From Cyanoderma ruficeps (Eukaryota; Chordata; Aves; Passeriformes; Timaliidae): a stretch of DNA of 64,000 nt. The notes beneath the pieces are model-generated. The model was given only the letters and a program-made list of their open reading frames with translations. It searched no databases and was not told where the DNA came from. A program made the translations under genes and the position numbers. Within the stretch, counting starts at the first letter, position 1; every line of letters starts with the position of its first letter. Location of the stretch: positions 372,001-436,000 of the forward strand of contig VZDJ01000048.1 of NCBI GenBank assembly GCA_008694505.1, in the 5' to 3' direction. Shown one piece after another: positions 36,617 through 49,290 of the stretch.

Positions 36617-39600
36617 ACTACTACATTTCTGATTTTTGGTACAGGTAAGAGAAGTCTATTTTTACTTCTGAAACTGAAGTTTTTTTCCATGTCTGTTGTC
36701 AAATGTGCTTCAGACTTCTGTTTCACATGGACAGACTCAGAGTCTCTGATTTCCCAAGGAGGACAGCTACAGCATTATGTGCTGGAAAAACCTGATGCCT
36801 GTGAAGCATGTCCCAGTAATTTCTCCTGTCCCTAATGGCTAGTAGTTGAAGCAATGGGGGCCAGAACCATCCCAACACCTTACACTGAAAACTAAGGAAG
36901 TAGAATAACCTTTCCTCTTTTTTGGGAAGAAGTTCATCTTTAAGACTATTGTATGCAATATCAAATTCAACTATTTGATATGGTACATAATCCTTTGAGG
37001 TGTAGCACGTGGCGTTGTATCACTAGCTGAGCCTTTTGAGTCAGAAGGCAAGAGATAAGAGGTGCTCTCATATATGAGGCTAAAATCAGCTGAGACTCTC
37101 TCCAGCTCCTAAGCTAACTGAAAAAGACACTCCCTTGTGATCTGTCTAGGACATTTTCCCCCTGATACTGCAAATGCAAAAACACCCTTGGTCAAGTGGA
37201 ACAAGGACACATTTATAATGTGAACAGCAGTGTGAACAATACTTCTAAAAAGTTCCTATTTATTTACCTGTGTAAAACCACTTTTCAAAATATACCATTG
37301 TGTCTATTTCTGAAAGCCTTTTCTTGCTATGTTTTGCTTATGACAGGTAGTCTTTTTTTGTAATACTATGGAATTAGGTCACTAATTTCTACAGAAATTT
37401 TTTACATTTTAGAAAAAATATTTCATTATAATTTTTACAAAAAAAGATCTTCATTTTATGTTCTAGACAGTGATTTGTTTAATTTTCATGTATATTTGTG
37501 CATTAATATGCAAAAAAGAGACATTTTATCAACCTATGCTAGAAAATTATTAAAGATTAATTATTTATTTTTAAAAGTCTTATTTTTTTAGTTTATTTGG
37601 TTTATACTACATGCCAGACTTTGTGATATATATTTTTGGGAGTGAGGAAAAAATACATATTCTTTAAAGTAGAAGAAATGCAGCCAGTCAGGTTAAAAAT
37701 GTTAACAGAGAGGTATGGAAATATACAATACATTAAATTGACTCTCTCTGTAAGCATTTCCTTAAATTAAGCAAAGCATGACTATTTCTTTGCCTATTTC
37801 AACAATAATCTTCGTGCTATCCTGGCTCTTGTCATGTAAATCTTTCTGTATTTATAAAAAAACAACCACCCAAACTAATAAAAATACCCCTTCCCCCAAG
37901 AGCTGCAATAGAAATTCAAGGTGCTCAACCATAAAAAATAATTTTTCTCTTATATTGGTGCTCCCACTGTTTTGAGAAAGTTTGAATTGAAGTGCAGACA
38001 TATGCACACCAAATCCAATGCAGTCTGGCAAAAATATGCTGAATGGCATGAATTTCACAGGTGACTACCATATGTAATCTGGAGAAATCAGCCTGAACAA
38101 AACCAGCGGTCATTTTCACAGGGCTTCCAGCTATACAGAAAACATTGTAATAATTTTCAAAACTTTGTAATATTTCCTTTTTAATTTATTTCCCTGATGC
38201 TAGGAAATGTCTTTGACCTGCTCTCACAGACCCCAGGCATTTGGTTTCATTTGTTTCACAAGTAAAAGAGCACAGAAAATGCACAAGGATGATTCTCAAT
38301 CATTTAGATAGAATTTGGGGAACATTATCAGACATCTTAGAAATACTTAGAAAAAAAGATTTTGAAACAGATGAATTGACAAATTTCAGATTTTTTTTGT
38401 GTTTCCAGTACCATCGAATTTGCCCCATTGCTATCAAAAATGTCAAGTAATGGTTGTCTTACATTCTACATTTAATTCTATCCTTAAAAGTAGGTATTGA
38501 ATTTCAATTCACTCCTCTTATTTCTACTGTGTCAATTGTCATGAGGGGCAATTATTAATGAATTGTGAGGTTCTTGCACACCACAATAATAGAAACTAGA
38601 GAGCACTTGCTGTTTGGTTTCTGTGTACTAAAATAACATTTTCATCTTTTATTCTACCCCTTTAAACAATTTGATATAAAATATATTTTAAAATTCAGCC
38701 ATGAACTTTGTGTTTTCTCAACTGACATGCTTTCCATGTGCTTTTGACTGAATTCAGAATCTAACTTTTTGTCAAAGAGAATTGAAATCCTAATACCGAA
38801 GGTTTTTGAAACCAAATTACAGCTCATAGTTAAGAAGTTGGGGGAGGTGGGGGGTGTTTGTTTGTCTGTTTTTCAAAAAGTAGATGCAGTTTCATTACTA
38901 TTCTTATGTTTTTGCATATATGACTGATCCCAGAATGCTCATTCCTAAATAAGAGATGTTCTAGTACGTGTCTGATTTACGTCTTGTCAACACCAGCTGT
39001 CTGGATAACACAGGGGAATCTCTGCCTTTCAAGTGAGGAGCAGACAAGAAAAAAGGCTAAGATAAAGCCACCTGACAAACATTGCTTGCTGTCACTGTTT
39101 TAGTCTAGGGTTGCAAACTTAATTTGTGACAGTTGCCTGACATCTAGCATTCACTAGCAAGATTTCTTTTAGCTTTCAAAGTGCCTTGGACTATCAAGGG
39201 CATCTGGGTTTGTATATCCTTTCAGAGACTCCAGGACAGAGATTGCTTTTCTTATAGAGCACAGCACTGTGATTTGCACTTTAATGACTGCTTGAAGAAC
39301 TGGAAGCACTGCCTGGTGTTCAGGAAGACAACAGAAATGCTAGTCATGGTTGACTATATATGTAATATTCTGGTTATCCATTATGTCCTTGGTTTATATC
39401 TCCAGTTATTCTCAGTCTGCACTATTGTGACTGCAAAGAGCCTCATTAGCCATTTATATTCCCCTTTCCAAACCTTACTGAGCTCACATGTTGTGGCAAT
39501 CAATTCAAGAGGCCAATTTTACATTATCATTAAAGAAGTCCTGCAATTAGTCTTATACTTCTTGCCTTTAATATTTTACTGGATGTCATTATTCTTTTGC

Positions 39601-40600
39601 TGTAAGAGCTGGCAAACATACTTTTCTCATCTAGTTCCTCTTTTGCATTTATTATGTTCAGTAACAGTAATTAATCTCCTCTGCAAGGCAAACAAATCTA
39701 ATCCTCTCAGTTTCCCAGAGGAGTGCTTTCTGGATCTTTGATTATTTCTTGTCACTTAACTGTACACAGTATTTTATTTGAATTTGGTAAATAACTTGGT
39801 TGAACTATCACATTCATCTCCATGCAGTCCGTCTCAAGGGGTAGCATAGCACTGGTTTTTGTATTCTTCTTGTGTCCTACTATGTCCTCATTAGCTGAAT
39901 TTTCTTCTCAAGTTTTCTTTCTAAGAAGTCAAAGTTTAGCTTGAAAACCAAACCAATAATGAATTATCAGCAATGCAGATTGGTTCTTTCAAGTTTTCTA
40001 ACCCGCCTGTTTAGTTTTGTTTCTGAAGATTTATTTTTATGCATCCCCTGCCTGTGAAAGTTATTCAATTGTATTTATTATATCTTAAGTTATTCAATTT
40101 CTCTATCACTCACCTCACACAGAATATCTGAAGATAATACCTAGATGGGAATTGCAGTACCTCACTGCCAAGTCTGTCACTATTCACATCCTGTCCTGTG
40201 AAGCTCCAGTCACTGCTCATTTACCAGACTTCTGCATGGAGATTCACATACTCCTGAGGACCCAAACCCACTTGGCAGCTCTTGTGATCTCTCTGGTGCT
40301 GCTCTTGGGTGAATCTCCGTCTTCCCAGTTCAGTCTTACAACTGCTTCCATGACCTGTTCTGGCTTCCCAGCTACTGAGGGAAAGTGCCTTAAAAACCTG
40401 TTGAAAGCACTGACGAAACTGGAGTTTTATCTCCATCTCAATTGGCAAATTATGGGTTTAAAAGCTATCTTGAAAGTTCTGCATTTACCAGCACAAATTC
40501 TGTGTCAATACAGGGGAAATTTAGTCGCAGCTTGAGAAGGTAGTGCAATAAACCCACTTGTCCTTTAATTCTATTAATGTATTTTTAATAGCCCTTGCAG

Positions 40601-40656
40601 GCAAATGAATCGAGCACCGACAATTACAACATTTACTGGTGTATGTGTCCCACAAG
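40601..40656 (+). other. Candidate exon, two open frames
   Basis: The 56-bp segment lies between an acceptor (tttttaatagcccttgcag) and a GTATTT donor. Frame 1 reads ANESSTDNYNIYWCMCPT; frame 2 is also open (MNRAPTITTFTGVCVPQ). It keeps two CpGs close together, uncommon in this AT-rich background. I cannot assign it to a protein family. It could be a coding exon, a lncRNA exon or chance. Confidence 0.25.
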
Positions 40657-41708
40657 GTATTTAAAAATAGGCAAATTGAAATCTTCCTCCATCCTCTCTT
40701 CTAGCAGCCCACCACTCCTAAATAGGCTTATGAGCTTAAATCTTTATGCTCCCACAAACCTGACACAAAGGCCCAGGCTACGCAAACAACTATCAACTCT
40801 CCCTCACATAATATCCTCACCCATCTTCTAATGTGCCAAAAAGCAAAAAAAAAAAAAAATATTACTTCTTGTGGCTGTATAAATTGGCATATGGTTTGCT
40901 GTGGTCTGATAGTCTGCAACTAGGAGAAAAAGTGCAACATTTCTGAGATGCATGTACTGTTACGGGAATAACGTCCACTGTTTGCCTTCCCACATTACAC
41001 ACATATCATCAGAAGTTAATCCTCCTAACAGAAGTCATTACTGTAACTCATTTGGACAGGCTTTCCATTTTGCGTGGTTTGAGCTTGGAGCACCGTGTAT
41101 TTTATAAATCAAGTGGTATTTTTTTCTTTCCATATCAAGCTTTGTGTACAATGGACATTTATTTAAAAACACTGCATTTAATTTATTCCTTTCTACTGTA
41201 AGCAAAACAACAGACATTTTGGAAAAACTTCATCATTTCACTGGATAACAATCTATGGCTCCTGGATAGAGGCTGTAAAATTATTGATTTACTGCCTTGG
41301 GCCAATATTTGCAATAATTTAACTTCTGGCTTAACTCTTGTGTATGGTTACCTCTCATAGCTGGTGTAATACCTGGATATATCTTTATAATGCCTTACTC
41401 CTATGCATCACATACTAACTGTATCTTCAACAGTTATTTTTATTTCTGGATGTTGTTCAGTCTAATGAAGACAATATGAGAAGATGAGAATGAAAGCTTA
41501 TTTTCATGTTGAATAAGCAGACAGCTTTTGCCAGGGTAAAATGCAAGTAAAATATCACTGCTTCACTTCTTCTCTTCTCAGTTGTATATCAGTATTTAAA
41601 TTGTGTATCAGTATTGAAGTTCATGATCATAATCTGGCTATAAGCATCAGTAGATACAGCTCAAGTGCCTCAGCATCCAAAATTAAGATCCTTCCAAATT
41701 TAATCGAG

Positions 41709-42380
41709 TCATAGAATTAATGAAATCATAGAATCATAGAATATGCTGAGAAGGCACATATATGTGGAAGGCACCCATAGAGATCATCAAGTCCAATTCC
41801 TGGTCCTGTGCAGGACACCTCAAGAGTCACATCATGTGCCTGAGATCACTGTCCCAATGCTTGAGTTTTGTCAGGCTTGGTGTTGTGACTCCTTCCCCAG
41901 AGAGCCTGCCCCAGTACTCATCCACCCTCTAGGGGAAAAACTTTTTCCTGATATCCAATTTAAACCTCCCCCAACTCATTTTCATGCCATTTCCTTGAGT
42001 GCTGTGGGTGACCACCTGCCCCTCCACTTCCCCTCACAAGGAAGTCGTTAACTGCAATAGTTTTCCCCTCAGTCTCCCCCAAGCTGAAAAACCAAGTGAC
42101 CTCAGCCTCTCCTCATATGGTTTCCCCTCCAGACCCTTCGCCATCCTCATCCCATGGCACTACCTTTCAGCCTCCTTTCCCCATTTTATACAAGCAGTTG
42201 CCACATCCATGGTGCAGAATCTGGCATTTGCCATTGTTAAACTTCAAACCCATGGTGACTGCTCAGCTTTCTAATTTGCCTAGAGGTCTCTCTGCATGAC
42301 CTCTCTGCCCCCAAGGGTTTTGATAACTCCTCCCAGTTTAGTGTTGTCAGCAAACTTAGTACTCCTTTGAGTCCTGGCCC
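41709..42380 (-). mobile_element. CR1 3' fragment
   Basis: The plus strand opens with degenerate atagaatca octamers (reverse CR1 tail), then the 3' UTR and ORF2 C-terminal stretch (cccagtactcatcc, ctttttcctgatatccaa, cagcctctcctc), and ends around the reverse transcriptase thumb. It is about 670 bp, diverged and missing internal pieces. ORFs of 67-102 codons here are noise. Confidence 0.88.
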
Positions 42381-42394
42381 TGGATTATCAGTGG

Positions 42395-42781
42395 CTGCTG
42401 GGGAAGTAAAAGGAGGGGATATGACTGTGGTTGCCCAAAAAGCAACTTACTAGGTTGATTAGCAAAAACTAGAAGCCATACACAGTAGGCCCAGAAGCCC
42501 CAGGGGATGAAGCTGTGGGGTGCACAGCCAACAGAAGATCAATATTACAGGGAACAGCATATTTATACAGCCTTAGTAACAGAACAAAGAATCTATGAAC
42601 AACAACACAACCATATACGGAAAAGCGACTGGCCAATTATTAACACATAACCTTATGCAGAAACTATGGCATAACACATATTAGCATCACTAAACCCATA
42701 ATCCCATGCTGCTTGCCATAACATATCTAGATGTTCTCCTTCTCAGCACTCCACTTCTCAAGGCCTTAAGTTGATGCCTTC
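42395..42781 (-). mobile_element. Probable LTR fragment, unidentified family
   Basis: This block lies between a CR1 piece and an ERVL LTR. The minus strand shows a TATAAATA box (plus 42,560-42,567) followed by an R/U5-like region with no coding sense, which is why I read it as an LTR. Edges and duplication are not visible. It could instead be part of an unknown internal region. Confidence 0.5.
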
Positions 42782-43734
42782 TGTGGGGTCAGCCAGGGGC
42801 AACTCACTGCCAGTCCCTGCCTGACCAGCTCCCACAGGGCTGGATGCCAGGCACCCACGAAAGCCACTCACTCAGTCCCTTCTACAACTGGAGACAGGAG
42901 ATAAAATTTAACAAAGGGTTCACAGGTTGAGATAAGGACCGGGAGAGATTGCTAACCAAATACTACCAAGGACAAAAAAGGTTCAACTTAATGATATGAA
43001 GTGAATTTACCACTAACAAAATCAGAGCAAGATAATGCCTCACATGGGAGACACCTCTCCATGAATTTCTCCAATGGGAATCCATCTCATGAGCAACAGC
43101 TGCCTGTGAACTGCTGCAATCTAAGTCCATCCCACAGACAACGCTCCTCCCCAAACTGCTGCAGCATGGAACACTCTTCCATGGGGTGCAGCCCTTCAAG
43201 GATAGACTGCTCCAGCAAGGGAGCCTCTCTCCACAGGTCTCCCACAGGCTGACAGCCTTCTCTCAGGCATCCACCTGCTCTGGCATGGGACTCCTCAGCA
43301 GGCTGCAAGTGAATCTGTGCAGATGGAGCTGTGCCCCAGGGGCTACAGGGGCACAGCTGCCTCACCATGGTCTGTCTGCACCACGGGCTGCAGGGGAACC
43401 TCAGCTCCGGTGCCTGGATCACCTCCTCCCCTCCTTCTCCACAGAACTTGCTGTCTGCAGAGTTGTTCTTCTCACATGTTCTCACTCTGCTCTTCTTTGG
43501 CTGGAATTGAAACTACACCACAAGCTTTGTTCTGATTTCTTCCTAAATCTGTAATCACAGAGGCATTACCACCATTTCTAATTGGCCCAGCCTTGGCCAG
43601 TGGCCCGTCCATCTCTGAAGCCACGAGGGACTGTTGGCTCTGCCTGACATGGTGGAACCTTCTAGCAGCTTCTCACAGAAGCCACCTCTGTGGCCCCACT
43701 GCTACCAAAAACCACCCCACACAAAACCAGTACA
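42782..43734 (-). mobile_element. Solo LTR, ERVL-type (long family)
   Basis: The right edge ends CCAGTACA (so the minus strand begins TGTACTGG) and the left edge begins TGTGGGGTC. The centre has repeated phrases on the theme ctgctccagc..ggg, characteristic of a common long avian ERVL LTR. It is about 950 bp and relatively GC-rich. Toward the left edge a segment near 42,795-42,835 looks rearranged. It abuts a CR1 exactly at 43,735, so it probably landed in that CR1. ORFs of up to 132 codons inside are LTR sequence, not genes. Confidence 0.8.
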
Positions 43735-44333
43735 GCCCAGGTGGCCAAGAAGGCAAATGGTATCCTGGCCTGGATCAGCAATGGTGCAATGGTGTGGGCA
43801 GCAGGAGCAGGGCAGGGATTGTCCCCCTGTGCTGGGCACTGGTGAGGCCACACCTCAAATCCTGTGTTGAGCTGTGGGCCCTCACTGCAAGAAAGACACT
43901 GAGGTGCTGGAGTAGGTCAAGAGAACAAAACTGGGGGAAGGGTCTGGAGCACCAGTCCCGTGAGGAGCAGCTGAGTGAGCTGGGGGTGTTTATCATGGAA
44001 AAAAGTAGGCTCATAAGGGTTTATCACTCTCTACACCTACCTGGAGAGTAGGCTGCAGCCAGGTGGGGGTCAGCCTCTTCTCCCAGGCAACCAGTGAGGG
44101 GAGGAGAGGACAAGGCATCAAAGCTGTGTCAGGGGCACAGGAAAGATTTCTTTATGTAAGGGGTTGTTGAGCTTTGGAATGGTGTTCGAAGGAAGGGAGG
44201 GTGTGGAGTCACTATCCCTGGAAGTGTTCAAGAAATTACAGTGCCATGGTCTAATTGACAGTGTGAAGATTGGTCAAAGGTTGTTCTCATCATCTTGGAG
44301 GTTTTTTCCAGCCTAAATTACTCTGTGATTCTG
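43735..44333 (+). mobile_element. CR1 3' fragment
   Basis: It starts in the ORF2 region corresponding to CR1 codons reading QVAKKANGILAW-like sequence (gcccaggtggccaagaaggc), passes through the 3' UTR and ends with tctgtgattctg, a degraded octamer tail. It is about 600 bp on the plus strand, opposite to the CR1 at 41,709-42,380. Confidence 0.88.
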
Positions 44334-44569
44334 TTTATAACATTTTTTTCAGATATCTTTTATTTCTTGGTTTGGGACAGTGTAGTATAATCCTATTCAG
44401 TGTAAGTTACAAATACTTATGTGAAACAACCTTACTTTATTCTACAACATAACAATTAGCAACAAATCATTGAGATTGTATGTGGCATGTGAAAATGATT
44501 TTTATTTATAATTCAAAACAGTTTTATCTGAAGGCACTGGTTCACCAGGTCAAGTTTTTCTCTAAAGCA
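44334..44569. other. Short unassigned spacer
   Basis: AT-rich, between a CR1 tail and an LTR-like block. Nothing recognised. Confidence 0.5.
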
Positions 44570-45225
44570 TTGAGAGATAGACTTTAAAGAATTAGGAACT
44601 TTAGAGAAGATTTTAGTTAGAGATAAGGTTTGTAGAAATTAATTAAAGTTTGTTAAAAATTAAAAGTTTGTGGTTAGTTAAGAGAAACCAGAATTGAGTT
44701 AACTTTCCCAGGTCTCAATAACTGATTGCTTGTCAACTTTATGTTTTGCCTAGCTGGCTTTGTATGGAAGAGCGGAGAACCTGATAAATAGATTTAGGAA
44801 CACAAGATAATTACAGAAACTCCCCTATTCCAAAACCCATTGAAAGTCATGCACCTGGGGAAATGGGAGTCCTACCAGAGCTCATTTGACACATTTGCAT
44901 TGAAAAGGTAGAAAGTTCAGAGCTAGGAAGGGTTCTTACTTCCTCATTTGAAGCCTCCTCCCCTTGAAAAAGACCACCGACCCATTTCAAAGGGCAAACT
45001 ATGCATGCTTAATTTTTTTAGCTAATTACCATATGGGAGCGGGAATGAGATGCACTTGAGCTATGAATATGCATTTGTGTTTTGGGTATTCAACATCTTT
45101 GTAAATAAAAGGACTCTGTGATTGTCTGTGAAGCTATCTGGCATACTGCCCAGTGCTGTAATAAACATACACTTTCTAACTTTAAACTGTTAGAGAGTTT
45201 TTGTCCATCTCAGTTGGATATTGGT
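44570..45225 (+). mobile_element. Probable LTR, different ERV family
   Basis: Recognised as LTR-like from two AATAAA signals near its right end (about 45,104 and 45,162) followed by a short U5-like tail, and from the sequence style of a passerine ERV LTR with an AT-rich U3. Exact edges and target duplication are not determined. No internal sequence is attached. Confidence 0.55.
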
Positions 45226-46243
45226 ATTAGATTGATATTCATATTTTTTAAATGAATCAGCATGAGGTTTTGCATGTTTTTCATTCTGAAAAAAAATCAT
45301 TTAGGAAAGATTAATTTTTATTTTTTCTTTCAATACCTTTAAAATATTTTTTTATTTTACAAAATGACAGGAATCTGTTCTGTCTTCTACAGAGATGAGC
45401 CAATAACACAAGTACATAAACATCACTCCTTGGGAAAGAAAGCTTCAAAAAGAATCAGTGTTCTAGTTTTTAATTGACTTTGTTCTGAAATTCAAACATC
45501 ATGTCATATGTAATTTCCATAAATTTTCTGAAAATAGAAAGCTTCAAACATTTCAATTTTTTTGAGATAACTTGCTAGAGCATTTTTAAGGTTTTGATTG
45601 TCCTCATGCAATTCTGAAAAAGAATGAAATCATAAGTCCCAAATCAGCTTGGACTGGTACAGTTTTTTCTTAAGCTACCTGTAGGAGAAACCACCAAGAA
45701 TTTCTGTTCTGTGCTAATTCTTATACTGGCTTTAATACCTGCTTTTTCGATTGGTTGTGTTCTCAGATTAAATTATTTGAAATTGTATATTGTAAAGGAA
45801 TTTGTTCACTTAAAAGAGTTTTCTTCTTGTTGTTTAATTGATTGTCATAAATTTAGATCTGGATGCCTGGTAATGGAATTTCCCTCATTCCAGCCAAATA
45901 CAAATGACTATCTATCAAACACCGGTGTCAGAGCTCGCAGGACAGAACTTCCCTTCAAATGACAGATTGAATTGATTCTTTTTTTGATGAGGAACGTTCA
46001 ACTCTTTGTTACTATTATGCTGTAAAAGATTACAGCTTTCTCTTTTTGTTTCAAGTATTGTTCTGGTATCATGATTTTGTTTTTTAAGAATCTGAAACCC
46101 TGAGGTCATCACGCTGGCCAGAATTCCAACAGAATGCCTGTGGCTTTTGGTCTATCTTTAATTACTTTAATTAGCAATTCTAAATTATAAATCTTACTGA
46201 TTTTTATCCTGTGGGTATTGTTTTAGGGTGACTTTATGGTGCT
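45226..46243. other. Unassigned AT-rich DNA
   Basis: One kilobase between two LTRs; no gene or repeat recognised. Confidence 0.5.
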
Positions 46244-46768
46244 TGTATTTCTAATTGTTTGTTTTGTTTATGTTGGGGGCTAAGTTTTTTACTTTTAAGA
46301 CTGGTTTTGAGAGTGGAGCAGGGGGGAAGAAGTGCACAGTTTGTTTTTAGGAACTGCACTTGCTTTTCTGTACTTTTTTTTCATGGATTGTGTTGTTTGG
46401 AGTACGGATAGTGGGAGAGAACACTCCTCTCCTTAAGTAGACTAAAAAAAATCTTTAAAAGTGGAAAACTAACTAAAAATCCCATATTTTGTCTCCCTGC
46501 ACTGTCAGTAAGAAAGAAAAAAAGGCTAAGGTGGAAGGAAAGATGTTCTAAAACCTCTCATTCTACTTCTTTAATTCTGTAAATAGTTTTTTTTTTCCTT
46601 TACACTTTTTAAAGTTTTAAGCCTGTTTTTCCCTGAAAGTATTTTGTCCTAATCCTTATCTCATCCTATGTATTTTCTTTTCCTCTCCTCTGCTTAACTA
46701 CAGCAGAAAAGAATGAATAAATTATTTTCATAGGTACACTAGCATTTGGCCAATGTCAACCCGTCACA
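46244..46768 (+). mobile_element. 5' LTR of a decayed ERVL-type provirus
   Basis: It is related in its 3' half to the long ERVL LTR at 42,782-43,734, here on the plus strand: a tccttatctcatcc phrase, then ctcctctgctt, then a GTCAACCCGTCACA end at 46,768. The start at TGTATTT (46,244) is a best guess. It is shorter than the other copy (525 against about 950 bp), so it probably carries an internal deletion. It lies directly upstream of retroviral internal sequence, so it is read as the 5' LTR. Confidence 0.65.
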
Positions 46769-47419
46769 CTAGGGGTGAGTCTTTACATAACTTTTTTTTA
46801 ATTCTGTGCTGTAATTATGCCTTAAATGTAGTGTAAATTTTTTTCGTTCTATTTTATTTAATAATTTTTAACCTTTAATTTTTAACCTTAATTTTAATAA
46901 TTTTTAATCTTAAATTTAATATTTTAAGTAACCATGTTGCTTAAATTCATAATGTCTCTCTAAATGAAAACCTTCATGTATCTCTGGTCCCTAAGCTTTT
47001 TTAAATTTTAATATCTTTCTAGTCCCTAAACTTATTTTCTTATTATCTGAAAATAGCTCCAATATTGTCCCTAATATGTAAATTCTACAGAAGAAAGAAA
47101 CAAATTAAAATAGCTATTTTTTTGAGCATGCTGATAGTAATTTATAAAGAGTTTACAAAGGTACTAGAGTTTGTTCAGAATATGTATAGTTTATAGTTTC
47201 TTTATCCTACCCTTCATCTGAGTTCCAGTAACATATTTTATGGGTTTATTAGTAACTGCACCCAATTTATTAAAAGAAAAACAGGAGATGAGGTTTTCAA
47301 CTTTTCCTTTCCTTCTTCCCCTTTAAATCTGTTACATCATTTTTTGGGAATGTTCAGTTTCCCCTAAATGTTAAAAAGACCACTTTCCTAATATTTTATC
47401 TGATTAGATAAAGTATTTC

Positions 47420-49030
47420 TCAATATGGTCTTCAGTGTGTCTAGAGTGAAGGCTAGTGTGTCCAAAAAAACTAATGAAACCCCTGACCCAAAAGTAAACC
47501 CAAATGCAAAAAAATCCCAAATAGTATAAAAAATAAGAAAAAATGAGCTGAACCCTAAAAGAATTTTCAGATCTCCCAACCTAAAAATTTTCACGTAAAC
47601 AAATTCAGAACCCAAATGAATTTTAAAAACTCTGAAAAAAAACTTATTATGATAATTCCAATGAAAAAAAGCTCATTGCAATAAGCTGGGCCCTGGCATG
47701 TGCTTATTGCATTCTGCTAAATATGGTAAAACAGCAAATAAAGGCCGGGGGGCAGGGAGATGAATCACCAACTACCCCAGTCACTCAGGCTGCAGCCAAC
47801 GTCCGAGTTACTCAAGTTGTAACTAAACCAGACAATAAACCTAAGCCCATAACTAAATGAGACAGTAAACCTAAGCTAACAGCTGAACCAAACAGTAAAG
47901 CCAAACCACTAGTAGTCACTACCACAAAAAAAACCCCACAAAACCAAAACCAATCAACTGATTGACAGTAATAATCCAGGGGATGGACCCTCAAAGGCAG
48001 CTCCAACAACTGACACATAATCAGAAATCACTATTGAGTCTTTTTCCCTAAAAACCTTCCTAACTTAAAAATAAATTACACTCAACAACCTGATAAATCC
48101 ATAATTAGTTGATTAGGCCGTCTTTAAAACACTGCAAGCAAAGCTACAATTCTAAACAGTACTGAAGGAAAGCATTTGAAGTCCCTGACACATAATCCAG
48201 TTATCAACCAAAAAATGATAAAGAAAGCTAACCCTCACAGTCTCTAGGCACGAATCTTAAAAACAAAGATATCTGCATGCAAACAATCTCTGTATGCAAC
48301 AAACGCAGTAGAAAACCATAGTACAAAGAATTCAACGCTTGAGAAAAATAACAGCTGCAAAGATTATCTTCTCAAATAACGTAACAACTAAAAATCCAAA
48401 CTTAGTATCACATACGTCCATGATGTAGCAAAAACTTATACAACTTAAGCCACAAAAACACACTTCTGCTTTAGCAATAATGCAGTGAAATGGCAGAGAA
48501 GAGACCATGCTGGATATGGTGAAGAAGCTTCGAGCATATGCAGGTGCTGTGCATGGCCCAACACATGCAAGAATCACAGCTGTGGAAACATGTCTGCAGA
48601 AATTAGAAGATAGGATAGAGAAGAATCACAAGAAACTCAAAAAAAAAAATAAATAAAGAAGGCCTTCTCCAAATCTCAGAAATACTGATCAAAAATTCCA
48701 ATACCAAAAGCAAACATCTCCCAAATAAAAAAAGAAAGTACACTCCATGAAGCAAGCTATAATTCTTTCTGTGTAACTGTGAGAAAAACATGAAAAAATA
48801 AAATGAAAGACCATTGCTGCTCTAGCACAATAAGGGCATAAATTGAAAAAAGCAAGTCTCAGAAAAGAAGTTCCACCACAAAAAACCCGGCTTCAATTGC
48901 CTGTAGCCAAACTGCCAAATATAATAATGATGACATATCTGATCCCCTTAAAAAAACCTCTAGAAAATATACCCAAAGGAAAAAAAGTAACCAAACTTAA
49001 AAAAGCCCTGCCTCTAGCCAAGTAGAGGCT
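47420..49030 (+). pseudogene. gag-like remnant of ERVL provirus
   Basis: The region encodes, in broken frames, a lysine/proline-rich stretch with short repeats (codons for KPDNKPKP near 47,827). At 48,501-48,656 one G-normal patch stays open for about 50 codons, with a helical, charged, coiled-coil-like composition (VKKLRAYAG then LQKLEDRIEK). A further A-rich lysine-loaded segment follows. By position between LTR and protease this should be gag, the structural polyprotein. The assignment rests on order and composition; no zinc knuckle is clearly seen. Confidence 0.5.
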
Positions 49031-49079
49031 AGAGAAAGCCACGTTTCTTAGACTGTGTAAATTCATTAGCCTGGCACAT

Positions 49080-49290
49080 CAAAACCAAAAATATATAAAC
49101 CCTTAGTCAACACTAGTGCACAGTACACATTAATTCCATCAAAACATATGAAAGCAAAAATTATTTATATTGCTAATGTAATAAAAAAATCACAAAATTT
49201 AACTTTACTAGAAACTAATATAAACCTAACTGAAAGTGAATAAAAGAAACACCCTATTGTAAGTAGCCCAAAAGCTCCATACATTTTGAA
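49080..49290 (+). pseudogene. Retroviral protease-like remnant, catalytic triplet lost
   Basis: The frame starting at 49,100 reads PLVNTSAQYTLIP. This matches the shape of the retroviral aspartic protease active site, hydrophobic-V-D-T-G-A, but with N (AAC, 49,109-49,111) at the catalytic aspartate and S (AGT, 49,115-49,117) at the glycine. Both differences are explained by single G-to-A changes. An in-frame stop follows near 49,228. The protease normally cleaves the Gag and Pol polyproteins; this copy cannot. Confidence 0.7.

Larger units (their letters stand above)
34557..41708. other. Unique AT-rich non-coding DNA
   Basis: About 7 kb with no mobile element seen. It includes the longest ORF of the window (39,181-39,741, 186 codons, no recognisable domain), a stem-loop at 36,578-36,616 and a candidate exon at 40,601-40,656. 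The 37.3-37.7 kb part is especially AT-rich. Confidence 0.55.

Noticed and set aside
43087..43485. 132-codon minus ORF and a 122-codon plus ORF opposite
   Set aside because: Both are frames of the repetitive GC-rich LTR at 42,782-43,734.
48501..48656. Possible small independent gene
   Set aside because: It lies in order between ERVL LTR and protease and reads as a gag piece.
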